From NCBI RefSeq assembly GCF_900129295.1, contig NZ_FQUU01000007.1:124001-188000 (forward strand): DNA of 64,000 bases. The letters run 5' to 3'. This document shows, one piece after another, positions 1 to 7,481 of this stretch. The stretch is from Flavisolibacter ginsengisoli DSM 18119 (lineage in GTDB: Bacteria > Bacteroidota > Bacteroidia > Chitinophagales > Chitinophagaceae). The position numbers were made by a program, and so were the translations under genes. Positions within the stretch are counted from its first letter, which is position 1, and each line of letters begins with the position of its first letter. The notes under the pieces are model-generated. The model saw nothing but the letters and a program-made list of their open reading frames with translations. It was not told the origin of the DNA and made no database searches.

Positions 1-899
1 TTGGTCACCCATTTGGGATCACTGTTTACCAGTTCCCATTTAGCGCCACCGTCATCACTTTTGTATAAGCCATTCTTCGTGGCTTCCACCATGGCATATA
101 CACGCGAAGGCATGCTTTGAGAAAAGGCAATGCCGATGCGGCCATAATTGCCCTCTGGCAAGCCATCATCCTTTCCCAGCTTCTTCCAGTTCCTTCCACC
201 ATCATAGGTAATGTATAAGCCACTACCAGGACCACCACTTTTAAAGCTCCATGGGGTGCGGCGGTGCTGCCACATATTCGCTATTAGTTTATTTGGATTG
301 GATGGGTCCATCGCAAGGTCGGCACAACCACTGGTGTCATTAGTATAAAGTACCCGGTTCCAGGTAGTCCCTCCATCGGTAGTCTTATAAACGCCACGCT
401 CGGAATGCTCCGCATATGGGTTACCGATAGCTGCAGCATAGACCACATCCGGGTTGACCGGATCAATAATAATGCGGTGCAGGTTACGTGTCTTTTCCAG
501 GCCCATGCGTTTCCATGTCTTGCCTGCATCCAGGCTTTTATAAATGCCTTCACCAATATTAAGAGAGTTACGTGGGTTGCCTTCACCGGTACCCACCCAC
601 ACCACAGCAGGATTACTTTGCTGCACCGCCACCGAACCTATATTGAGCGTAGGTTGCTGGTCAAATACGGAGGACCATGTGGCGCCTGCATTGGTAGTTT
701 TCCATACACCTCCAGAGGCTGAACCAATATACCAGGTGTTGGGATCCTTTTCCACTACATCAATAGAGGTAATACGCCCGCTCATACCGGAAGGCCCAAT
801 ATTGCGTGGCTTCAGGTTCTTAAGCCTGCTGATGTCAATGTTTTGAGCAAGAATAGAAACAGATAAAAAACTAAATACAACAATAAAAAAGGGTCTCAT
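1..899 (-). CDS. BNR/Asp-box (VPS10-like) exported protein, 5' part only
   Basis: The gene runs off the left edge, so only the first 299 codons are present. Residues 1-18 form a signal peptide ending in LAQ. Asp-box motifs (S/T-x-D-x-G-x-T-W type) recur near residues 70-75, 122-129, 173-180, 231-238 and 281-288, typical of sialidase/VPS10-like beta-propellers. The phrase RNIGPSGMSGRI near residue 32 is characteristic of a roughly 1,000-residue Bacteroidota family usually labelled glycosyl hydrolase or VPS10 domain protein. Enzymatic activity is not established for that family, and no catalytic residue can be assigned here. It lies downstream of, and is co-oriented with, the two lipoprotein genes, but a terminator-like hairpin separates them. 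Confidence 0.85.
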   Translation of the reverse strand, partial: MRPFFIVVFSFLSVSILAQNIDISRLKNLKPRNIGPSGMSGRITSIDVVEKDPNTWYIGSASGGVWKTTNAGATWSSVFDQQPTLNIGSVAVQQSNPAVVWVGTGEGNPRNSLNIGEGIYKSLDAGKTWKRMGLEKTRNLHRIIIDPVNPDVVYAAAIGNPYAEHSERGVYKTTDGGTTWNRVLYTNDTSGCADLAMDPSNPNKLIANMWQHRRTPWSFKSGGPGSGLYITYDGGRNWKKLGKDDGLPEGNYGRIGIAFSQSMPSRVYAMVEATKNGLYKSDDGGAKWELVNSDPKWVT

Positions 900-1014
900 C
901 AGTCAATTTTTAAACAGGGCTAAACTTACTGATAAGTTGTGAGAGTGGGATGTATAAGTATGCTGCTAAAACAAATTGAACCCCTGTTACCCTTCCGGAA
1001 AACTATGATCTGTT

Positions 1015-1061
1015 ATAAAAAAGAAGGCCACTCACCAGGAAATGAAACATCACCTGGTGAG
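1015..1061 (-). terminator. Intrinsic terminator after the first lipoprotein gene
   Basis: The arms CTCACCAGG (1031-1039) and CCTGGTGAG (1053-1061) form a perfect 9-bp stem with a 13-nt loop. Read on the minus strand, the stem is followed by a T-rich run (complement of about 1015-1022). It sits 16 nt past the stop codon of the lipoprotein gene ending at 1077. Confidence 0.6.
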
Positions 1062-1076
1062 CGATCTTTACAATTT

Positions 1077-1970
1077 TCATTTAAAACAGGTCCAGTCTAT
1101 CTGCCAGTTTTCTGTTCTTTCCTGGTTTGTAGGGAATGCTGAATGTTGGGTGTAAGAAACCAGTTTACCGCTTGCATCTAACTGGTGGTTACTATATTGC
1201 CTTTCAAAAGAAGCAGGGTAACTAATACCCTCCCCACCAAATGAAGAACTGGTAAGCAGGTTCTCCGGTTGCAATTCAGGCAAAACATTCAGGTATTTCA
1301 GGAAGAAATAAAACATGTGGTAATCGCCAAACATATCATCAGGATATACCTGCGCCCTGGCCTTCCTGGAAGCATCATACCTGTAGTCTATCCAGGATTT
1401 GTCTGAACTCCTATAAATACCTCCGGCTGTAAGTCTTGTTATATTTTTATTTCCTTTATCGTAAGCCAGTTGAATATAAGGTATCCATTGCCCTGCATCC
1501 ACAGAATGCACTTCACCGGAAATTTGTATCTCTCTAAGGACATTGCCCGCATAAATGAAATTATAATCTCGCCGGTAGCTCCAGTCTAGATAAAAAGGAG
1601 TAGCTGCTTTGGCACTGGTCAACCGGCCGTTGGGACTAAAATTTAAAACAGCAGTAGTATCACCATTATCCCTGGTGAAGATCATTTGCCCTGGCTGGTA
1701 GGAAACATTCAGGTTGAAACTATATTGAATTCCTGTGGCTACGTTTCGAAACCGGCTATAGATGGATTGCAAACGGGAAGATGCGTCATAGGTCTTGGTA
1801 AATAAAGCAATAGACCCTGAGGTTTCCGGTATGATACCGGGTGCAGAAGCCTGAACATAATCGTATTTGTTTTTATTGAAAATGCCATTCATGCCTTTCA
1901 GGTCATTCTTTTTACAACTATTTAGAGCCGTAAGAATAAGTAAGAAGCTGGCGAAATAAACTTTTCTCAT
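1077..1970 (-). CDS. Lipoprotein of unknown function, paralogue A
   Basis: The product is 297 residues. The signal peptide ends in the lipobox LNSC (Cys19), followed by KKND, so it should be a lipidated envelope protein. After that it shows YDASSRLQSIYSR-like and SGKLVSYTQ-like short beta repeats resembling RHS/YD or DUF4595-type sheets. It is clearly homologous to the next upstream gene (2060-2887): both share APGxIPETxGxIxLFTKTYDA near residue 45, YPDDMxGD and YFFLKYLNxLPxLQPEN near residue 210-235, and an ending of W-x-IDW-x-CFK. Function is not recognised. Paralogue B lies 89 nt upstream on the same strand, so the two probably arose by tandem duplication. Confidence 0.85.
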   Translation of the reverse strand: MRKVYFASFLLILTALNSCKKNDLKGMNGIFNKNKYDYVQASAPGIIPETSGSIALFTKTYDASSRLQSIYSRFRNVATGIQYSFNLNVSYQPGQMIFTRDNGDTTAVLNFSPNGRLTSAKAATPFYLDWSYRRDYNFIYAGNVLREIQISGEVHSVDAGQWIPYIQLAYDKGNKNITRLTAGGIYRSSDKSWIDYRYDASRKARAQVYPDDMFGDYHMFYFFLKYLNVLPELQPENLLTSSSFGGEGISYPASFERQYSNHQLDASGKLVSYTQHSAFPTNQERTENWQIDWTCFK

Positions 1971-2059
1971 AAAATGATGATTAAGGTGTTATATAATATC
2001 AGTTCGTCAGTTGGAAAGAATTGTTTTAAGAGTTAATATCCAACTGTTACAAGCTTTGT

Positions 2060-2887
2060 TCATTTAAAACATTTCCAGTCAATGGTCCAGTTTTCTACCA
2101 TTGTGAGATCATAAGAGCGGTGAGAGGTTTGGGTGTAGGATAACAACTTTCCTTCCTTATCTATAATATGGTTGGAATAAACCCGGTCATAAAATGATGG
2201 ATAGGGATAAAAGACTGTTGACCCATAGGTGGAACTGGTTAACATATTCTCAGGCTGCAGGTCAGGCAAAATATTAAGGTATTTTAAAAAGAAATAGAAT
2301 GTAAACGCATCTCCAATCATATCATCCGGGTAAACCTGTTCTTTGATCTTCCTGGAATAATCATATACATATTGAATGGTATCATAGGCACCACTATGGA
2401 AAAACTTGAGTTTAGAAATGTTTTTATTGGTTTTGTCATAACTCATTTGAATAAAGGGTTCTGATTCGATGCCCTTTACTATCTCTGATAATTTGTTTCC
2501 AGTGTAGATAAACCTGATATCATTACCATTTACATGATCCAGTTGCCCCTGCTTATTAAAAGCAAAGTCGTAAACGGTTTCTCCTTTCATGCCTGTAAAG
2601 ACCATGTGGCCCTGCGGATAACTTACCGTATACCTGTATAGATCAACTGGAAAATAGGCAACATTACGAAGACGGAAACTGATCTCTGAAAGCCGGTTAT
2701 TGGCATCATAGGTTTTAGTAAATAGATAGATGGGTCCAGTTGTTTCAGGTATCAATCCAGGAGCATACGCCTGTGAATAATCACATTTTATTTTTTGAAA
2801 CATCCCGGGAGGGATAAAATCATTTTTTTTACAAGCATAAAGGCCAAACAGGAGTAAGCTGATGTAAATAAGATATGCTTTTCTCAT
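2060..2887 (-). CDS. Lipoprotein of unknown function, paralogue B
   Basis: The product is 275 residues with a lipoprotein signal ending LYAC (Cys19) and then KKND. It is collinear with paralogue A over its whole length but about 20 residues shorter in the middle. Conserved landmarks are the APGLIPETTGPIYLFTKTYDA segment near residue 43, YPDDMIGD near residue 185 and the terminal WTIDWKCFK. Two Cys are shared between the paralogues: the lipidated one and the penultimate CFK Cys. The start is supported by the signal peptide. Upstream lies a 646-bp gene-free stretch that should hold the promoter for the pair. No function can be assigned. Confidence 0.85.
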   Translation of the reverse strand: MRKAYLIYISLLLFGLYACKKNDFIPPGMFQKIKCDYSQAYAPGLIPETTGPIYLFTKTYDANNRLSEISFRLRNVAYFPVDLYRYTVSYPQGHMVFTGMKGETVYDFAFNKQGQLDHVNGNDIRFIYTGNKLSEIVKGIESEPFIQMSYDKTNKNISKLKFFHSGAYDTIQYVYDYSRKIKEQVYPDDMIGDAFTFYFFLKYLNILPDLQPENMLTSSTYGSTVFYPYPSFYDRVYSNHIIDKEGKLLSYTQTSHRSYDLTMVENWTIDWKCFK

Positions 2888-3533
2888 AGCATAAAAATTA
2901 AGGGTGATCTACAAAATCAGCAGTGCAATAAAGGTCTTTAGAGAGGATATGTAAGATAAGAAAATTGATTAATATAATATATGACTTTGCACCCTGCCTT
3001 AATGTTGAGGTCCACTATTGAACAATGAAAATTGCGCATTTAAACCACCTAAAAGAAGGACTGCTAAAAAAGGTATCTCCAACCTTAATACTTCATCATT
3101 TGATATTCCTTATGCTATTTTTCGATATTCCCATTCTCCACCCTCCCCACTTAGGACCGCTGTCTAACCTACTTCCTACTAACACCCTATCAACCTCCAA
3201 CCAACGCCCATGATACTCCGTGTTCGCACGGAGTATCTATACCGTAGATAGGGAGCACCTATAAGGTTGCCAGGGAGGAGCTATCTCCAGGTGGACGCCC
3301 TCTGTTCACTACTGCACCTCCTAGAATGTCGCATTCTTACCACTTATTACCTTTCCTGATCCAGAACTTTATATCAGGAACAGAGGTAAATAATCTTCCT
3401 AAGAAATACCGATAACCCAATCCGTCGGGAGTTCTGGTAAATCGATAAATCATATAGTAGCGTCAAACCCAGAGGTATCGTCTCAAACCAATATAGTGAG
3501 CTATCGCGGCTTTAACACGTTAATTGTAAAAAA
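2888..3533. other. Gene-poor intergenic region
   Basis: These 646 bp separate a minus-strand lipoprotein pair from a plus-strand lipoprotein, so divergent promoters are expected. A 62-codon frame at 3025-3213 has a low-complexity, Leu/His/Pro-rich product with no signal peptide or motif, and is probably not a gene. The only clear structure is the palindromic repeat at 3212-3253. The stretch after it (3254-3330) is loosely repetitive but I could not define a unit. No RNA gene was recognised. Confidence 0.6.
3212..3253. repeat. Palindromic intergenic repeat, copy 1
   Basis: An 11-bp perfect inverted repeat, GATACTCCGTG (3212-3222) and CACGGAGTATC (3227-3237), encloses a TTCG tetraloop and is followed by TATACCGTAGATAGGG. 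The same 42-bp block recurs at 48845-48886 with differences only in the loop and at one other base. Both copies are intergenic, next to secreted-protein or unknown genes. It is a dispersed REP-like element with no transposase nearby. Confidence 0.8.
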
Positions 3534-4871
3534 ATGAAACGGATTTTACTTTCAATATTGTTGGTAGTTACAAGCTTAGCTATCATCTTCCCCGCTTGCA
3601 GAAAAGAGCATTCATGTGAAACATGCGGCAAAGGCAATAAGCCACCCAGAGCCTGCGCGGGCCTGGATCAAACCATTACTTTGCCAATAAATTCCTTGCA
3701 TTTAAATGGCCGTTGTTCCACTGATCCCAATAATGATATTGCGGGTTATCTCTGGACAAAGATTTCTGGCCCTGGTCTGATTAGCATAGACAATGCAAGG
3801 GAGGTTGAAACACAGATAAGTGACCTGGCCGAAGGCACCTACCTGTTTCAATTGAAAGTCACAGATGCAGGTGGATTGTTTTCGATGGATACCGTACAGG
3901 TGATTGTATATCCTCAAGGAAATGTGGTATATCCACCAGGGAATGATTCGCTTGTAAATATCTACGTGGCAGGAGACCTGAATGGCCAGGCCACTTATTG
4001 GAAAAATGGCCAGCCTGTAACACTAAAAAGCAAATCTAATAATTCCGGTGCCACTTCGATTGCTGTTGCGGGCAGCGATATTTATGTGGCCGGGTGGGAT
4101 GGCGATGGTTTTGTACAACGTTATAATATAGCCAAATACTGGAAAAACGGTGAGCCTGTGGAGCTGACCGGTCCCACAGGTGCAGGTGCGAATTCTATTG
4201 CGGTGTCAGGCAGCGACGTGTATGTAGCAGGGTGGGAAGTTAAAGGATCCGCGTCCATAGCCGAATACTGGAAAAACGGACAACCAGTTGCACTCACGGA
4301 TGGAACAAAGGAAGCCGAGGCCACTTGCATTATAGTTGTAGATGGAAATGTATATGTAGCGGGTCATGAGAACGGGGTAGCCAAGTACTGGAAAAATGGC
4401 CAGGCAGTGGCCCTGACTGATGGGATTCAACAGGCTTTTGCCTATTCTATAGCTGTTTATGGCAGTGATATATATGTTGCCGGATCACAGTCGAACGGAA
4501 CGACACACGTTGCCAGGTACTGGAAAAACGGACAGCCATTTACACTAACTAATGGATCAGCAGTTCAGGCAACTGCTAATGCCATAACTGTTACCAGCAG
4601 TGGTGTCTATGTAGCGGGGTGGGAAGGCGATGATGTTGGCAGAGTGGGCGGCACAGGTGCTGTAGCAAAATGCTGGAAAAACGGTCAGGAAGTCAAACTA
4701 ACCAACGGGTCAAGCTACGCTTACCCCACTTCTATAGCTCTCTTTGGCAGTGATGTATATGTAGCAGGAACTGAATCTTATACGGCTTTATATTGGAAAA
4801 ACGGGCAAACCGTACCTTTTAAAGTGTCCAATAACGCCTGGGCAACGAGTATATTGGTTGTACCTCGTTAA
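3534..4871 (+). CDS. Lipoprotein with PKD-like domain and seven-repeat propeller
   Basis: The product is 445 residues. A lipoprotein signal ends in the lipobox FPAC (about Cys22). Residues about 37-125 look like a PKD/K319-type Ig fold (ACAGLDQTITLP, SGPGLISIDN, YLFQLKVTDAGG). From about 140 to the end there are seven copies of a 40-50-residue repeat with the core (I/V)YVAG...(Y/C)WKNGQxVxLT; the last strand (ATSILVV) could close the ring, which suggests a seven-bladed beta-propeller anchored to the envelope by lipid. The repeats are also similar at DNA level around TACTGGAAAAACGG. Seven blades often bind ligands or proteins, but no ligand can be inferred. A long A run precedes the ATG, as is common in this phylum. 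Confidence 0.85.
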   Translation: MKRILLSILLVVTSLAIIFPACRKEHSCETCGKGNKPPRACAGLDQTITLPINSLHLNGRCSTDPNNDIAGYLWTKISGPGLISIDNAREVETQISDLAEGTYLFQLKVTDAGGLFSMDTVQVIVYPQGNVVYPPGNDSLVNIYVAGDLNGQATYWKNGQPVTLKSKSNNSGATSIAVAGSDIYVAGWDGDGFVQRYNIAKYWKNGEPVELTGPTGAGANSIAVSGSDVYVAGWEVKGSASIAEYWKNGQPVALTDGTKEAEATCIIVVDGNVYVAGHENGVAKYWKNGQAVALTDGIQQAFAYSIAVYGSDIYVAGSQSNGTTHVARYWKNGQPFTLTNGSAVQATANAITVTSSGVYVAGWEGDDVGRVGGTGAVAKCWKNGQEVKLTNGSSYAYPTSIALFGSDVYVAGTESYTALYWKNGQTVPFKVSNNAWATSILVVPR

Positions 4872-4928
4872 AGCAGACGGAGCTCTTGCTATCTGTAGTT
4901 TACTCAGAAAATAATAAATAAGAAGCAA

Positions 4929-4962
4929 AACGCTGGCCTGGTTTGTAACTAAGGCCAGCGTT
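4929..4962. terminator. Bidirectional terminator hairpin
   Basis: The arms AACGCTGGCCT (4929-4939) and AGGCCAGCGTT (4952-4962) give a perfect 11-bp stem. It sits between convergent genes (the propeller lipoprotein ending at 4871 and the VOC gene ending at 5075), so it can serve both strands. The flanking T runs are short. Confidence 0.6.
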
Positions 4963-5074
4963 CCCTTAACTTGATACCATAATGTCAGGTACTGGCTTAA
5001 ACTGCTTTAAAAATACCAGCACTTTATAAACAGGTAATGACGCCCTAAAGAAAAGAGAGATATAAACCGGAAGA

Positions 5075-5401
5075 TTATTTTTGATGAAGACACAAACTGT
5101 TTCCGTCCAGGTCTTTTAGCCAGGCAAACTTTCCCCAGGGAGTATCATCAATCTTTCCACCTACTATTCCTTTTGCTGCCAAATCTTTTAGTTCTTCTTC
5201 AATATTATCTGTTTCACAAATAATAGCTTGAAAACCTGCAAGTGAAATACTTGTCTCGCTACCGGGCAATCGCATTTGTATCCATGTTTCACCATGTGGG
5301 TCTGGTGCTTCTATAACGATTTGGAAACCCAGCCTCAAATAAAACTCTTTTGCCTTTTGCCTGTCCTTTACCGGGAGCATGATAATTTCTACTGATTTCA
5401 T
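5075..5401 (-). CDS. VOC (glyoxalase/bleomycin-resistance) family protein
   Basis: The product is 108 residues from the ATG at 5401. A longer frame reaches 5521, but its first 40 residues look untranslated and would run across the divergent promoter region. The protein begins MKSVEIIMLPVKDRQKAKEF and ends KDLDGNSLCLHQK, the two halves of a beta-alpha-beta-beta-beta VOC fold. The terminal LDGN-x-L is the usual position of a metal-ligand or substrate-contact strand, but substrate cannot be told. It is divergent from an AraC-type regulator 127 bp away, and that regulator may control it. Confidence 0.8.
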   Translation of the reverse strand: MKSVEIIMLPVKDRQKAKEFYLRLGFQIVIEAPDPHGETWIQMRLPGSETSISLAGFQAIICETDNIEEELKDLAAKGIVGGKIDDTPWGKFAWLKDLDGNSLCLHQK

Positions 5402-5528
5402 TTTCTTATTTTTTGAATTACTATGATGTTTTCCATGCAAAGCTACTTGCGCATTCAAAGAGAAACGTATGGCAGATACGACAATGTTACCCGTTGATTG
5501 CGACAACATACTGTTATACATTTACCTT

Positions 5529-6497
5529 ATGAAGCATGTTTCCATCTTACCGCTATACGAGGCTACCCTGTCAAGCATTGATAGCAGCCACCAGCTTTTC
5601 TCACGTATCAATGACTTTATGAAATACCAGGGGAAACCACCATTTTACGAAGTGGAAATAGTAGGTATAGATAAGAAAACAAAACTCAACAACGGGTTGT
5701 ACCATATTCATACAGATAAAACAATACAGCAAATCATAAAAACAGACGTGATTGTCATTCCACTATTATGCGGCGATTTTAGAAAAGCCATAATAAAAAA
5801 CAAGAAATACACTGAATGGGTAATAGAGCAGTATGACAACCATGCAGAAATCGTTTGCCTCTGTGTTGGTTCATTTTTTCTTGCATCAACCGGGCTTTTG
5901 AAAAATAAGAACTGTGCAGTGCACTGGGCTGTAAAAAATGAGTTCACAGCTATGTTCCCTGACATAAACATTACTGACAACACGATTATTACAGACGAAA
6001 ATGGAATTTACACCAGCGGCGGCGGCTTTTCTTACCTGAACCTGTTGCTTTACATTTTTGAAAAACATTTGGGCAGGGAAATATCCATACTGGCATCAAA
6101 AATGTTTGAAATTGATATTGAAAGAAAAAGTCAAAATCCCTTCGTGATCTTTATGGGACAAAAACAGCATGGAGACGAAGTTGTTTTACAGGCACAGGAA
6201 TTTATAGAAAAGAATCCTGCAGATACTTTTAACGTTGATGATATATGCAACAGGTTCAGTATAGGCCGAAGGACCTTTGAAAGGAGATTCAAAAAGAACA
6301 CGAATAACTCCATCGTGGAATATATTCAAAGAGTAAAAGTTGAAGCCGCCAAAAAACAGCTGGAGACAGGAAGAAAGACCATCAACGAAATTATTTACGA
6401 CATAGGCTATAATGATATTGATGCGTTCAGAAAGGTATTCAAAAAGTTTACCGACTTATCTCCAATAGATTACCGCAAAAAATTTGCAGTACAATAG
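5529..6497 (+). CDS. GlxA-family AraC transcriptional regulator with DJ-1/PfpI-like domain
   Basis: The product is 322 residues from the ATG at 5529 (MKHVSILPLYEA); an upstream in-frame ATG at 5469 would add 20 unconvincing residues. Residues about 1-200 form a DJ-1/PfpI class-I amidotransferase-like domain with Cys in CVGSFFLASTGLL at the nucleophile-elbow position. Residues about 225-320 are an AraC helix-turn-helix pair (DICNRFSIGRRTFERRF and INEIIYDIGYNDIDAFRKVF, ending SPIDYRKKF). Such proteins are normally DNA-binding sensors, not amidases. VOC-family genes flank it on both sides, so they are the likely targets. The stop codon is TAG. Confidence 0.88.
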   Translation: MKHVSILPLYEATLSSIDSSHQLFSRINDFMKYQGKPPFYEVEIVGIDKKTKLNNGLYHIHTDKTIQQIIKTDVIVIPLLCGDFRKAIIKNKKYTEWVIEQYDNHAEIVCLCVGSFFLASTGLLKNKNCAVHWAVKNEFTAMFPDINITDNTIITDENGIYTSGGGFSYLNLLLYIFEKHLGREISILASKMFEIDIERKSQNPFVIFMGQKQHGDEVVLQAQEFIEKNPADTFNVDDICNRFSIGRRTFERRFKKNTNNSIVEYIQRVKVEAAKKQLETGRKTINEIIYDIGYNDIDAFRKVFKKFTDLSPIDYRKKFAVQ

Positions 6498-6581
6498 TAA
6501 GGGTCCCTACGAAATGAATACCAGTATACCTTTAAAAAGCCATAATTCATTAAATTGATCTTCCTTAACCAGACTGACAAC

Positions 6582-7061
6582 ATGAACAAGATAATCATAT
6601 TAATAACAGGGCTCCTGGCTTCGTTTTGCTTTGGGTTTGCTGCCAGGTCAATAATTGTTAAACCAATCAATTCTAACACCATCAATATGAAAAAAGTAAC
6701 AGGGATAGGCGGCATTTTCTTTAAATGCAAAGATCCTAAAGCAGTTAATGAATGGTATAAAACCCACCTGGGTTTTGATACAAGCCCCTATGGTACAAGC
6801 TTTGAATGGCGGGATATGGAAGACAGCACAAAAAAGGGGCTGACGCAATGGAATCCCTTTGCCGAAACAACAAAATACTTTGAGCCTTCTACAAAAGAAT
6901 TCATGATCAATTACAGGGTAGAGAACCTGGAAGCGCTGGTGGAACAACTTAAGCACGAAGGCGTTACCATTGTTGATAAAATAGAGGATTCGGAATATGG
7001 CAAGTTTGTACATATTATGGATATAGAAGGAAACAAGATTGAACTTTGGGAACCAAAGTAA
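6582..7061 (+). CDS. VOC family protein with N-terminal hydrophobic segment
   Basis: The product is 159 residues from the ATG at 6582, opening with a hydrophobic stretch (IIILITGLLASFCFGFAA) that looks like a signal or membrane anchor. The VOC domain starts at an internal Met (6687) with KKVTGIGGIFFKCKDP and ends DIEGNKIELWEPK. Starting at 6687 would give a 124-residue cytosolic form, the usual length for this family, so the anchor may be real or the true start may be internal. The gene follows the AraC regulator by 84 nt on the same strand and may be co-transcribed. The Glu in IELWEP is at the usual metal-binding position. Confidence 0.8.
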   Translation: MNKIIILITGLLASFCFGFAARSIIVKPINSNTINMKKVTGIGGIFFKCKDPKAVNEWYKTHLGFDTSPYGTSFEWRDMEDSTKKGLTQWNPFAETTKYFEPSTKEFMINYRVENLEALVEQLKHEGVTIVDKIEDSEYGKFVHIMDIEGNKIELWEPK

Positions 7062-7322
7062 TTACATCATTCACTAAGCGCCTTATTGTAAATGGAGAAA
7101 GGCTGCCTTGTTCATCCTTTTTTCGGTAAACTAACTGCGGAGCAGGCTGGGCGTATTGCTTACAAACGTATTGACCATCATCTAAGCCAATTCAATCGTT
7201 AATATGTTTTCATAAGCCTTGAATTCCTTCCAGGAACATTTAGAAATAGTAAGCATACAGTAGTTGAAGGATGCGTATGAGCAGATATTGTATTCAATAG
7301 TGCAACCTTAGAAAAATAAGAG

Positions 7323-7397
7323 AGCCATCTATCGGAATCGAACCGACGACCTGCTGATTACGAATCAGCCGCTCTGGCCAACTGAGCTAAGATGGCT
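7323..7397 (-). tRNA. tRNA-Thr (anticodon CGT)
   Basis: Read on the minus strand, the 75-nt cloverleaf has a 7-bp acceptor stem (AGCCATC/GATGGCT). The D-arm contains AGCTCAGTTGG. The anticodon stem GCTGA/TCAGC holds loop TTCGTAA with anticodon CGT, which reads ACG (Thr). The T-arm has GGTTCGATTCC. CCA is not encoded. The gene stands alone between a VOC gene and the M16 peptidase, with an inverted repeat just upstream. Confidence 0.95.
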
Positions 7398-7403
7398 TGG
7401 TAA

Positions 7404-7466
7404 AGAACAGGGAAAATATTACGGTACTAATTTAAAAAATCCTGCAACAAAACACTTCCCTGTTCT
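7404..7466. repeat. Inverted repeat flanking the region upstream of tRNA-Thr
   Basis: The perfect 11-bp arms AGAACAGGGAA (7404-7414) and TTCCCTGTTCT (7456-7466) are separated by 41 AT-rich bases. They lie between the stop of the M16 peptidase gene and the tRNA. It may be a terminator-like or processing structure, since the minus-strand transcript from the peptidase would enter the tRNA. No strong T run follows. Confidence 0.5.
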
Positions 7467-7481
7467 CATGATATTTATCAG

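Noticed and set aside
3025-3213. 62-codon frame as a gene
   Set aside because: The product is low-complexity and Leu/His/Pro-rich with no signal peptide or domain, and the frame runs up to a repeat element.
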